Assembly: GCA_030524715.1 (NCBI GenBank)
Contig: JAUNGB010000005.1
Coordinates: 1 to 64,000 of the forward strand
From: Eubacteriales bacterium
GTDB taxonomy: Bacteria; Bacillota; Clostridia; Lachnospirales; Lachnospiraceae
Direction of reading: 5' to 3'
Length of the DNA: 64,000 nt
The notes under the pieces were generated by a model, which was not told where the DNA came from, searched no databases, and saw only the letters and a list, made by a program, of their open reading frames with translations. Both the position numbers and the translations under genes were made by a program. Within the stretch, counting starts at the first letter, position 1, and every line of letters starts with the position of its first letter. Positions 53,981 through 61,683 of the stretch are shown here, in pieces.

Positions 53981-55078
53981 ATGGCGAATAAAGCTTATAA
54001 ATTCAGAATATATCCAAATTCAGAGCAGCAGGTTTTGTTTGCCAGAACTTTTGGCTGTGTACGTTTTGTGTACAATCGTATGTTAGCTGATAAAATCAAA
54101 TATTATAAGGAAACAGGAAAAAAACTGAATAATACACCGGCACAATATAAAAAAGAGTATGAGTGGCTGAAGGAAGTAGACAGTCTTTCTTTAGCGAATG
54201 CTCAAATGAATTTGCAGAGAGCATATAACAACTTTTTTAGAAGGCCTGAAATGGGTTTTCCGAAATTCAAGTCTAAGAAATCGAATCGTAAAAGTTATAC
54301 GACGAATTGCATAAACGGAAATATTTCGATTGAAAGCGGGTATATAAAACTCCCGAAGATCGGATTTGTGAAATTGAAACAGCATAGACGGATCCCATCC
54401 GGTTATAAACTGAAATCAGTGACGGTAAGTCAAACTGCGGGCGGACAATATTATGCAAGCGTTCTTTTTGAGTACGAAAGCCAAATACGGAAAAAAGAAT
54501 TGTGTAATTTCTTAGGCCTGGATTTTTCCATGCATGGGCTGTACAAGGACAGCAATGGAAACGAGTCGGCTTATCCCAGGTATTACAGACAGGCAGAGAA
54601 GCGATTGAAACGGGAACAACGCAGGCTCTCGCTCATGCAAAAGGGCTCTGAAAACAGAAACAGGCAAAGAATAAAAGTAGCGAAATTACACGGAAAAGTT
54701 GCTAACCAAAGGAAAGATTTTCTACATAAGGAATCAAGGCAGATAGCCAATGTCTATGATTGTGTTTGTGTGGAGGATTTGGATATGAAAGCAATGTCAC
54801 AGACATTAAACTTTGGAAAATCTGTATCTGATAATGGCTGGGGAATGTTTGTAACATTTTTGAAATACAAACTGGAAGAGCAGGGTAAAAGGCTTATAAA
54901 AGTAGATAAATTCTTTGCAAGCAGCCAGATCTGTTCCTGTTGTGGATACAAAAATTCTGAGACAAAAAATATGAGTATCAGAGCATGGGATTGTCCTGAA
55001 TGTGGAGCGCATCACGATAGAGATGAAAACGCTGCGATAAATATCAGAAATGAAGGAATGCGGATAGCATTTGCATAA
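53981..55078 (+). CDS. tnpB: TnpB, RNA-guided nuclease of an IS605-type element
   Basis: The 365-residue protein is complete, with OrfB N-terminal AYKFRIYPNSEQQVLFARTF, RuvC acidic residues Asp in LGLDFSMHG (about 182), Glu in CVEDLDMKAM (about 265) and Asp in HHDRDENAAINI (about 346), and a zinc finger CSCCGYKN with CPECG. TnpB cuts DNA with an RNA guide transcribed from the element's right end and helps retain the transposon. The start is 4 bases after the tnpA remnant stop. Confidence 0.93.
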   Translation: MANKAYKFRIYPNSEQQVLFARTFGCVRFVYNRMLADKIKYYKETGKKLNNTPAQYKKEYEWLKEVDSLSLANAQMNLQRAYNNFFRRPEMGFPKFKSKKSNRKSYTTNCINGNISIESGYIKLPKIGFVKLKQHRRIPSGYKLKSVTVSQTAGGQYYASVLFEYESQIRKKELCNFLGLDFSMHGLYKDSNGNESAYPRYYRQAEKRLKREQRRLSLMQKGSENRNRQRIKVAKLHGKVANQRKDFLHKESRQIANVYDCVCVEDLDMKAMSQTLNFGKSVSDNGWGMFVTFLKYKLEEQGKRLIKVDKFFASSQICSCCGYKNSETKNMSIRAWDCPECGAHHDRDENAAINIRNEGMRIAFA

Positions 55079-55210
55079 TTATGAAACAAAACCGTGGGGC
55101 ACACGGGGATAGCTCGCTTATGCTGTAGTCAGTGGACTACTCGAACGAGAACCGACTGCTTGCTTTTGCAAGAGGAAGTCCCTACTTCTTCAAGTAGGGG
55201 AGGATGTCAC
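55030..55210 (+). ncRNA. Probable omega RNA of the tnpB element
   Basis: The 3' end of tnpB and the following 130 bases are conserved-looking and structured, ending with the right-end hairpin CCCTACTTCTTCAAGTAGGG and GGATGTCAC. By analogy with other tnpB loci this is the scaffold, and the guide would begin at 55211 with TTAGAGTGCTGCAGGAAATA. The 5' boundary is a guess. Confidence 0.55.
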
Positions 55211-55263
55211 TTAGAGTGCTGCAGGAAATAATATAAACGTATAAATGACGATTGGAGAGCAAT

Positions 55264-56496
55264 ATGGGGAAAATCGAGGGAATCAAGATTCAAAATTATG
55301 GAGTCCTAAAAGATGTTGTATTAGGAAAAACGAGAACCAACCAATCAGCACGGGCCTTGAGTAATCTGGTTGCAATTATTGGTCCGAGTGGAAATGGAAA
55401 AAGTACGTTGGCAGATGCATTTGGCTTTATAGCAGATTGCCTTGAAATGGGAGTAGAGGCCGCTTGCGATGCAAATAATCGTGGAGGGTTTGAAAGGCTT
55501 ATTTCGCAGGGGACGACTGAGCCTATTTTGTCTGAATTGTACTACAGGGAATCAAGCAATACACGCCCCATTACGTATGAGCTGGAGATTGATTTAGACA
55601 GGATGGGACGTCCTTATGTAAAAAGAGAGAGACTTCGCCAGAGGGTAGAACGGCATGGATGGCCAAGAAGTTTTATGTATCTGCAGGACGGAAAAGGGTA
55701 TGCTTTTGAGGGAAATGATGACGGAGGTCAGGATGATGACGGAAACATTATTGGAAAAAAAGTGGATGTGCAGCTTTCCGATATTCGTCGTCTCGGAATC
55801 GTTACTTTGGGAGCAATGAAACAATATAACCGTATTGAAAAATTTCTTAACTTTTTAAGAAGCTGGTATTTGTGTTATTTTTCTCCGGATGCAGCAAGAA
55901 GAATCCAGGCAGCAGCCCCACAGGCATATCTTGATCGGATTGGCAGCAATATAAATAATGTGGCGCAGTATATGTATCGGGAAAACAGAAAAGAATTTGA
56001 AAAAGTTTTGCAGGAAATCCAGTCAAAACTTCCCGGGATTGAAAAAATTGAACCTCAGAAATTTGAAAATGGGCAAATGATGCTGCGCTTTTATGAAAAA
56101 GGTTTCAAGAACCCATTTTATTCGCAGCGGATGTCAGATGGGACTTTAAAGCTTTTTGCCTATTATTTGCTGCTTCATGAAAAGAATCCGCGTCATCTGG
56201 TATTCATTGAAGAGCCCGAAAATGGATTATATCATCATTATTTAGGAGATCTTGCAGAAGAAATGAAAAAGGGAGCAGGAAATGGATTCTCCAAACAATT
56301 GTTCATTACAACTCACAGCCCGTTCTTTGTTAATGCATTGGGACCAGACGATGTATGGGTGTTGACAAAAGGTGAAGATGGTTATTCAAAAATCAAAAGA
56401 GCTTCCGAATTTGCTTTTGTAAAGGAACTGGCAGAGGAAGGCGTACCTGTGGGAGATATGTGGTATAGCAGATATTTTGAAAGCACGGAGGAATAA
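55264..56496 (+). CDS. ABC-type ATPase of the AAA_21 class, DUF4276 partner lost
   Basis: The 410-residue protein has Walker A GPSGNGKST near 40-47, the signature-like RMSDGTLKLFAYYLL, Walker B LVFIEEPENGLYHHY and H-loop FITTHSPFFVNAL. Members of this class are usually followed by a DUF4276 TOPRIM-like gene. Here one begins directly after the stop but ends after 31 residues. The ATPase alone is intact. GGAGAG precedes ATG 55264. Confidence 0.8.
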   Translation: MGKIEGIKIQNYGVLKDVVLGKTRTNQSARALSNLVAIIGPSGNGKSTLADAFGFIADCLEMGVEAACDANNRGGFERLISQGTTEPILSELYYRESSNTRPITYELEIDLDRMGRPYVKRERLRQRVERHGWPRSFMYLQDGKGYAFEGNDDGGQDDDGNIIGKKVDVQLSDIRRLGIVTLGAMKQYNRIEKFLNFLRSWYLCYFSPDAARRIQAAAPQAYLDRIGSNINNVAQYMYRENRKEFEKVLQEIQSKLPGIEKIEPQKFENGQMMLRFYEKGFKNPFYSQRMSDGTLKLFAYYLLLHEKNPRHLVFIEEPENGLYHHYLGDLAEEMKKGAGNGFSKQLFITTHSPFFVNALGPDDVWVLTKGEDGYSKIKRASEFAFVKELAEEGVPVGDMWYSRYFESTEE

Positions 56497-56592
56497 ATGT
56501 ATTTTCAATTTCTGATAGAAGATAAATCGACTGAAATATTGGTAAACCATGTTTTAAACAAATTGAACTGGAAAAAACAGCATCAGATTTAA
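56497..56592 (+). pseudogene. DUF4276 gene, first 31 codons only
   Basis: MYFQFLIEDKSTEILVNHVL then NKLNWKKQHQI and stop. The MYFxFLIEDxS start is typical of DUF4276 proteins that follow AAA_21 ATPases. A different gene tail takes over in the next frame at 56550. Confidence 0.65.
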
Positions 56593-56663
56593 AGCATAAT
56601 GCGATTATGCAGGAATTTGATGCAATGTATGATAGAGAACAGAGGATCATTTATGGAGATTAG
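56550..56663 (+). pseudogene. Unidentified gene tail
   Basis: The frame encodes QIELEKTASDLKHNAIMQEF and DAMYDREQRIIYGD then stop. It overlaps the start of the next gene by 11 bases, as in a native operon, so it is probably the 3' end of the gene that once preceded it. I do not recognise it. Confidence 0.5.
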
Positions 56664-57248
56664 AGAAGAAAGTGGATTAAAGTTCGGATTTCCGGATGAT
56701 AACATTGCGATTAAGTTTGATGATACAAAATACTATCGTGATTTATTTAATGCACTTTCAGGATCGAAAGGCGTAGATTTTATTTCTGTGGGAAAAGATA
56801 CGATATCCTTTATTGAAGTAAAAATTGTCTGGGAGATGAAGGCAATTGCCGTTGGAGAATTTTTTCCAATAATCAAAAACGAAACACTACATCAACAACA
56901 GTCGATACGGAAGGCCGGGAGAGTCTTGGTATAGAAGTGTCTCAGAAGGTCGCGATGACTTTGGCGGCATTGGCTGGTGCGAGGTCTTTTGGAGATAGAA
57001 AATCGTCATTGAATGATAGGAAAGAAATAATAACTACAGTACTTTCAGAAGATTTTGCGGATGATAAAAAGACAAAGTATGTAATTTTATTTTTAGAAGG
57101 AAACTTTGGCGGACATACACGAACAAAAAAGATGATTATGGAAGAACTGCAGAGAAGCATGAATACAAAGATGAGATGGTTGAACTGCAGAGTGTCGGTT
57201 GCGGATTCTTCTACATATAATAAAAATATTTTTCAAATTGTATCATAA
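56653..57248 (+). pseudogene. Unrecognised gene broken by a one-base frameshift
   Basis: The first frame reads MEIREESGLKFGFPDDNIAI through KGVDFISVGKDTISFIEVK. At the A run near 56820 the sense passes to the next frame: NCLGDEGNCRWRIFSNNQKR, IEVSQKVAMTLAALAGARSF, KKTKYVILFLEGNFGGHTRT, LNCRVSVADSSTYNKNIFQI. One extra A would restore a protein of about 198 residues. I do not recognise the family. An FIEVKN strand followed by CRWR looks like a PD-(D/E)XK-type core, but this is weak. Confidence 0.6.
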
Positions 57249-57274
57249 AGAGATGGATTACTTAGGAGAAAACG

Positions 57275-57421
57275 ATGAACAGGACAGCGATAAAAAATTT
57301 TGCAATATGGGGAAGAAATAAGCTCATTGCCGATATTACATATAAAGCAGGACTGATTGATGTGAATAAGATAAGAATATCCTCTAAAATGTCGCCTGGT
57401 ATGCGACCAGGAAAGGACTGA
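57275..57421 (+). pseudogene. pglX 5' stub 2, from a different pglX lineage
   Basis: MNRTAIKNFAIWGRNKLIAD then ITYKAGLIDVNK matches the start of Lachnospiraceae PglX proteins and differs from stubs 1 and 3. From about 57388 it runs into GTCGCCTGGTATGCGACC, the leader hairpin of the VWA gene (61560-61576), and then into AGGAAAGGA, the end of that leader with its middle deleted. Confidence 0.7.
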
Positions 57422-57467
57422 TGACTGATAAACTGTAAATAAAGACAGGGTTTTGGGGGAGGTTAAT

Positions 57468-57782
57468 ATGAACAAAAAAGGATACAGCAAGCCGGGGTTA
57501 TTTGGGACTGTAAATCATTTCGACGCAAAAGGTAAGAAAATAGGAGAAAGCCGTCCGGGATTATTTGGAGGGATGAATAATTATAACTGTAAGGGTGAAA
57601 AAATAGGACACAGTAATCCTGCGATATTTGGTGGAATGAATCACTATGATGATCATGGGAATAAAGTTGGAAGCAGCCGTCCGGGTCTATTTGGCAGTGT
57701 GAATCATTATGATAAAAAGGGCCATAAGAAAGGACATAGTAATCCGGGTATTTTCGGAGGGATGAATCATTATGACGAATAA
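57468..57782 (+). CDS. Small protein of five 20-residue repeats
   Basis: The 104-residue product consists of repeats with the pattern KxGxSxPGLFGGMNHYDxKG (five units, last ending NHYDE). It has no signal peptide or membrane segment. Similar GFFGGxxHYD repeat proteins occur in many Clostridia, but no function is known to me. GGGGAGG precedes ATG 57468. It lies between pglX stub 2 and HTH copy B, so it may be a cargo of the island. Period and composition suggest a repeating surface or binding scaffold. Confidence 0.75.
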   Translation: MNKKGYSKPGLFGTVNHFDAKGKKIGESRPGLFGGMNNYNCKGEKIGHSNPAIFGGMNHYDDHGNKVGSSRPGLFGSVNHYDKKGHKKGHSNPGIFGGMNHYDE

Positions 57783-57838
57783 AGTAGCTGTGAAAAATTC
57801 AAACTGGATTTAGAATAGGAACATGCTCTAAGGCAGGT

Positions 57839-58477
57839 GTGAAGCATATAGCAAAAAAAGAATTGATTGAGGAAGTTGGAAGGTACATAGACAAATACTA
57901 TGAGCCAGGAACGGATGATATTAAGATGGATAAGGAAATGAAGTCTATCTTTGATAAAATAACAAGCATCCGGAAAAAGAGAAAAGAACAGAAGATACAG
58001 GAAGCGCCTGCAGACTATGAGACGGATATGTCTGTCCCTAAACAATTTGATGCGGGCAGCATGCAGAAAACGAAGATTACCAAAGAAATGTCGCAGACAA
58101 TGGCGCCGAACCGGAGCATAGATGATCTGATGAACCAGATGGAAGAGATATTTTCCCAACGTCTTCTTCGTATGATCGATGAGAGAGGATTGACAGATTC
58201 TGAGGTTTATACAAAAGCATATGTTGACCGGAGACATTTTTCAAAGATCCGGAAAGATATTAACTATGCACCGAATAAGAAAACAGTGCTGGCTTTTACA
58301 ATAGCATTGGAGTTATCCCTGGATGAAGCAAAGGATTTGCTCCGCAGCGCCGGGTTTGCGCTATCCAGAAGCTCCAAAACAGACATTATAGTGGCGTATT
58401 TTCTGCAGAATAAAATTTACGATATGTTTGAAATAAATGACGTGCTGTATGCCTATGGACAGCCGGTATTTGGTTAA
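57839..58477 (+). CDS. HTH protein copy B, canonical start lost
   Basis: Nearly identical in DNA to copy A at 50484-51113, including the flanking promoter. The ATG of copy A (CATATGGCAAAA) is ATA here (CATATAGCAAAA). An in-frame GTG at 57839 four codons earlier may replace it, giving a 212-residue product starting MKHIAKKELIEEVGRYIDK. Whether it is made efficiently is unclear. The duplicated block spans about 57830-58632 and about 50470-51270. Confidence 0.65.
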   Translation: MKHIAKKELIEEVGRYIDKYYEPGTDDIKMDKEMKSIFDKITSIRKKRKEQKIQEAPADYETDMSVPKQFDAGSMQKTKITKEMSQTMAPNRSIDDLMNQMEEIFSQRLLRMIDERGLTDSEVYTKAYVDRRHFSKIRKDINYAPNKKTVLAFTIALELSLDEAKDLLRSAGFALSRSSKTDIIVAYFLQNKIYDMFEINDVLYAYGQPVFG

Positions 58478-58506
58478 GCAAAAAGGAAAGGCGAAATAAA
58501 ACGCTG

Positions 58507-58567
58507 GAAAATCACTCGAACACCATTTTTTGATACTCAAAGATACGATTCTATGTTACAATGATAT
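58507..58567 (+). promoter_or_regulatory. Recurrent island promoter, copy P2
   Basis: Same block as P1 with a few changes; TACAAT at 58557-58562 is preceded by TATGT, again an extended -10. It drives the DUF262-ATPase-HNH operon. Confidence 0.7.
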
Positions 58568-58615
58568 AGACAACATGAAGAAGATAAAAAGTACGTGAAT
58601 AATGAGGTATCAGGT

Positions 58616-59785
58616 ATGGCGGTATCTTATGGAGACGGGGAGGAGTTATTTATGGAAAGTGGAATTTTTAAGAAAGCAATGATTCAGCAGTATAAATCGG
58701 ATATTGGATTTCGCACATTGGTTGAAAGCGTTGACGATAATATGTATGTAATTCCAAAATATCAGAGAAAATATAGATGGGATAAAAAGCGTTTGGTTGC
58801 GTTAGTAGAATCCTTGTTAAATGGACTCCCAATACCACCAATTTATACATGTCGTAACAAAGAAAATCAGCTAGAGATTTTAGATGGACAGCAGAGAGTG
58901 ATGAGTTTATTTTTTTATTATATAGGATATTTCTTGAATGTTAAGAAAAATTCAGCGGTTGATTTTTCAGAATTGGAAGTAAATGATAATTCCTTTTCAA
59001 AGGTGCTGCATGAAAAGCTATCTATGGAAGAACTTCATATTAATATGATAGACGCACAGGAGCAGAAGATAAATGTGGATTATAGAAATTTACCGATTGA
59101 AGTGAAACGTAAAGTGGATTACACGACAATAACGGTAATAGAAATAAAGATTGATCCAGAGGAAAACAGAGAAGCTGTTCTTAGAAAGATATTTTCGAAT
59201 TTGAATAAAGGTGGAAAAACTTTATCTGATCAGGAGCAGCGGAATGGGATTTATAACTGTGCGTTTTATGACATGCTTCAGGAGTTCAATTCTAAAAATA
59301 GTGAATGGAGAAATATATGGGGAAGAGAACATCCGGAAGGGAAAGATATGGAAATTCTCCTGCGTTTTTGTGCTCTTGAGAAGTATGCAAAATATAATTC
59401 TGGTAAGAATGAGTTCTCAATAGAAAACTATCATAGCTCTTATGGAGATTTATTAGATCATTTTTCCGAAGAGGCTATGCAATTTTCTAAAACGGAGATA
59501 TTAGAATATAAGAATAATTTAGATGAATTTGTAAAATTATTTGCACTCCATCGTAAAATGTCATCGAGTGTTACATTGTTGGAAAGTTTTTATGCAGTAT
59601 TTACCGTTCTCGGGATAAAATTACCGATTACACAAGACGTATGTGATAAGATTTTAGACAATAATGAATATAAAGAGAATAGCAGACAGGGAACTACAAA
59701 AATGAAAAAAATAAACGGAAGGTGGAAAGCAGTTTATGGCATTTGGTGCGGAAATGATATCTCAAATTGTAACAGAAATTTGTAG
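58616..59785 (+). CDS. DUF262 protein, first gene of a three-gene candidate defence operon
   Basis: The 389-residue protein has the DUF262 (GmrS/ParB-like NTPase) motifs: PKYQRKYRWDKKRLVALVES, LLNGLPIPPIYTC, the DGQQRVMSLFF motif, and NLNKGGKTLSDQEQRNGIYN. Most DUF262 restriction proteins (GmrSD, SspE, BrxU) carry a DUF1524 HNH nuclease at the C-terminus; this one does not, and an HNH protein is encoded two genes downstream. Its first codons (MAVSY) come from the duplicated XRE leader, so MESG at 58652 may be the older start. Its 3' end overlaps the ATPase gene by 50 bases. Confidence 0.85.
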   Translation: MAVSYGDGEELFMESGIFKKAMIQQYKSDIGFRTLVESVDDNMYVIPKYQRKYRWDKKRLVALVESLLNGLPIPPIYTCRNKENQLEILDGQQRVMSLFFYYIGYFLNVKKNSAVDFSELEVNDNSFSKVLHEKLSMEELHINMIDAQEQKINVDYRNLPIEVKRKVDYTTITVIEIKIDPEENREAVLRKIFSNLNKGGKTLSDQEQRNGIYNCAFYDMLQEFNSKNSEWRNIWGREHPEGKDMEILLRFCALEKYAKYNSGKNEFSIENYHSSYGDLLDHFSEEAMQFSKTEILEYKNNLDEFVKLFALHRKMSSSVTLLESFYAVFTVLGIKLPITQDVCDKILDNNEYKENSRQGTTKMKKINGRWKAVYGIWCGNDISNCNRNL

Positions 59786-60674
59786 TAAGGAATTAAGATA
59801 CGAGGATAGCATTCTGATTGGAGATAATTCCACTGGGAAATCAGAGTTATTGCGTAGATTGATTTTGGAATTGAATGAAACAGAAGAGGTGTATTTTGTA
59901 GATGCAGTAAATCGAAATTTTTGTGTGAAAGATATTTCCAGAACAGAAAAAATTCCACCATATAAAGAATCAATATTAAAAACCAGATTAGATATAGAGC
60001 ATTTTAATTTAAAAGATTCTTTTAATTGTTACGGTACAAATACGGAAAGAATCGAGATTATTTATACTCTTTTCGAAAAAGAGCTACAAGAGCTGTTTTA
60101 TGAATTGACTGGACTAAAGTTTGAGAGAATTCCAGAAAATGATATGGGAGAAGTACGATTTCCAGAAGGAGAAGGAGTTTTGTCGAGCGGATATCAGGCA
60201 ATTGTACGAATTATACTGGAATTATTATATTTTGAAAAGGCTGGAAGGAAATCATCAAAGGCATGGATTGTTATTGATGAGTTAGATGAGTTTTTGTCCC
60301 CTAGATATGCAGGGAAAATATGGGGATTTTTAAAAGAGAAGTTTCCGCATTACTATTTTGTGGTGACAACGCATTCTTCGGATTTATTGGTCGGAGCAGA
60401 CAATGCGAATTTAATTGCATTGCTAGGAGATAACTTTGAAGTCCGCGATATCGGTGATTACGATAGTAATTCTTCCGTCCAAATGATTTTTGAGCATGTT
60501 TTTGGCTTTAAACAGGAAAGCAAGGATGATAATTTTTCAAAATTACAAAATCTGTTAGGTAAAAAAATTAATGGTGTGTGGACAGAGATGGATGAGAAGC
60601 AATTAGAGCAAATTAATCAGGAATGTTTGACGGCGTCGCAGGCACTGATTTATAAGCAGATTGTGGAGTGGTAA
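59736..60674 (+). CDS. Compact ABC-type ATPase, second gene of the triad
   Basis: The 312-residue protein has Walker A GDNSTGKSE near 29-36, a signature-like VLSSGYQAIVRIIL, Walker B AWIVIDELDEFLSP and the H-loop FVVTTHSSDLL. It is shorter than typical OLD or PtuA ATPases, with a small insertion between the Walkers, and has no nuclease domain. It starts inside the DUF262 gene (59736, or ATG 59754) and the HNH gene begins 3 bases after its stop. The gene order and coupling imply one complex. Confidence 0.82.
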   Translation: MAFGAEMISQIVTEICSKELRYEDSILIGDNSTGKSELLRRLILELNETEEVYFVDAVNRNFCVKDISRTEKIPPYKESILKTRLDIEHFNLKDSFNCYGTNTERIEIIYTLFEKELQELFYELTGLKFERIPENDMGEVRFPEGEGVLSSGYQAIVRIILELLYFEKAGRKSSKAWIVIDELDEFLSPRYAGKIWGFLKEKFPHYYFVVTTHSSDLLVGADNANLIALLGDNFEVRDIGDYDSNSSVQMIFEHVFGFKQESKDDNFSKLQNLLGKKINGVWTEMDEKQLEQINQECLTASQALIYKQIVEW

Positions 60675-60677
60675 AAT

Positions 60678-61469
60678 ATGCAGAGTTTATTATGTTTAGA
60701 TATTCCAGTATTTAAACCAAAGTATAAAAAGTGGCGACGATATGGATATACTGATGAAAAGGAAAAAGAGAATTTAAAAGAAGTTTTAATCGATACAACC
60801 GGCGGCTACTGTATGTATTGCTATTCCAGAATACGACCGGATGGAAAATATGTTGGACACCTGGAACATGCCATTGAGAAGAAAAATTCAGACAGGTTAT
60901 TGGAATGTATTCCCAATATCGGTTTGGCATGTCCTACTTGTAATCTTTCTTTTAAAAGAAAAGGAGAAAAAAGTAGAAAAATAAGTACACAAGCAGTTTG
61001 CGAATTTGAGAAAAAATGTAATTGTGAAAAAAATCAGAGAAAACAATGTACGGTAGCATGTAAGGCATTAAGGCAATTACAGAAAAGTTATAGTGAAATG
61101 GCAGATGCAGATATTCTGTTACAGCCTATGAATATAAAGGCTAAGAACGGTGCTTTTTTGCGGTTGCGGTACGATGTGCTGAAAATGGAATTTGAACCAC
61201 TGGAAGATAATACACATAAGATAACGGATGAAGAACGGAGATTTGTTGGTGCGCACATTAATCGTTTCCATTTAAATGATCCAAAGTATAGAACAACGCA
61301 GTTGAGAGATTTTGTTGGTTTGGTTATAGATACGAATGGAAAAATCCCCGTCTATGAATATAACAATCTTGTTGTTCAATTATTTTCAAAGCAATTAGAA
61401 GAAAAAGGAAAAGAAGAAAGAGTGAAGATTTGTAGTACGATTTATCCTATACTAGTTATGGTGGGATAA
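60678..61469 (+). CDS. HNH nuclease, third gene of the triad
   Basis: The 263-residue protein has a zinc-supported HNH core: CMYCYSRI near 46-49, VGHLEHAIEKK with the His-Glu-His like residues near 61-64, NIGLACPTCNLSFK near 85. Two further Cys-rich turns occur near 110-130 (CNCEKNQRKQCTVAC), then an alpha-helical C-terminal half. The fold and the position after an ABC ATPase resemble PtuB of Septu and HNH proteins near retrons. It probably cuts DNA when the ATPase senses infection; this is inferred. Confidence 0.82.
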   Translation: MQSLLCLDIPVFKPKYKKWRRYGYTDEKEKENLKEVLIDTTGGYCMYCYSRIRPDGKYVGHLEHAIEKKNSDRLLECIPNIGLACPTCNLSFKRKGEKSRKISTQAVCEFEKKCNCEKNQRKQCTVACKALRQLQKSYSEMADADILLQPMNIKAKNGAFLRLRYDVLKMEFEPLEDNTHKITDEERRFVGAHINRFHLNDPKYRTTQLRDFVGLVIDTNGKIPVYEYNNLVVQLFSKQLEEKGKEERVKICSTIYPILVMVG

Positions 61470-61516
61470 GAGAACTATACATATAAACAGCAAATAAAAG
61501 GGTAAAACAAATGAAA

Positions 61517-61553
61517 AGCCGGAGTTTGGTTAAGCAAAAAGGAAAGGCGAAAT
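61517..61553 (+). pseudogene. Scrap of the HTH gene 3' end
   Basis: AGCCGGAGTTTGGTTAAGCA and AAAAGGAAAGGCGAAAT match the end and flank of HTH copy B (58460-58500 region). It marks another duplication or deletion joint just before the VWA gene leader. Confidence 0.7.
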
Positions 61554-61683
61554 GTCAATGTCGCCTGGTATGCGACCAACTCAGTTGGTTCTGTATATAA
61601 AATGTGATTATAAACGATCGAAAGGTAAGCCCGTAAGGGGATACCACTATGATCTGAAAAGCGATCAGGAAAGGAGTAATCAC
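61554..61683 (+). promoter_or_regulatory. Structured 5' leader of the VWA-NYN pair
   Basis: GTCGC-CTGGTAT-GCGAC (61560-61576), ACCAAC-TCA-GTTGGT (61575-61589) and a nested GGTA-ag-CCC-gtaa-GGG-ga-TACC (61624-61645) are three hairpins in 90 bases. GGAAAGGAG precedes the ATG. Part of this leader recurs, deleted, at the end of pglX stub 2. Confidence 0.55.

Larger units (their letters stand above)
53701..55210 (+). mobile_element. IS200/IS605-family element with truncated tnpA and intact tnpB
   Basis: Between the NYN scrap and the next ATPase lie a hairpin-bearing left part (CACCT-CTT-AGGTG near 53752), a tnpA tail, a full tnpB and a right-end hairpin (CCCTACTTCTTCAAGTAGGG at 55172-55191 region followed by GGATGTCAC). 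The right end is of the clostridial IS605/IS1341 type. The exact left boundary is uncertain. Confidence 0.75.
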
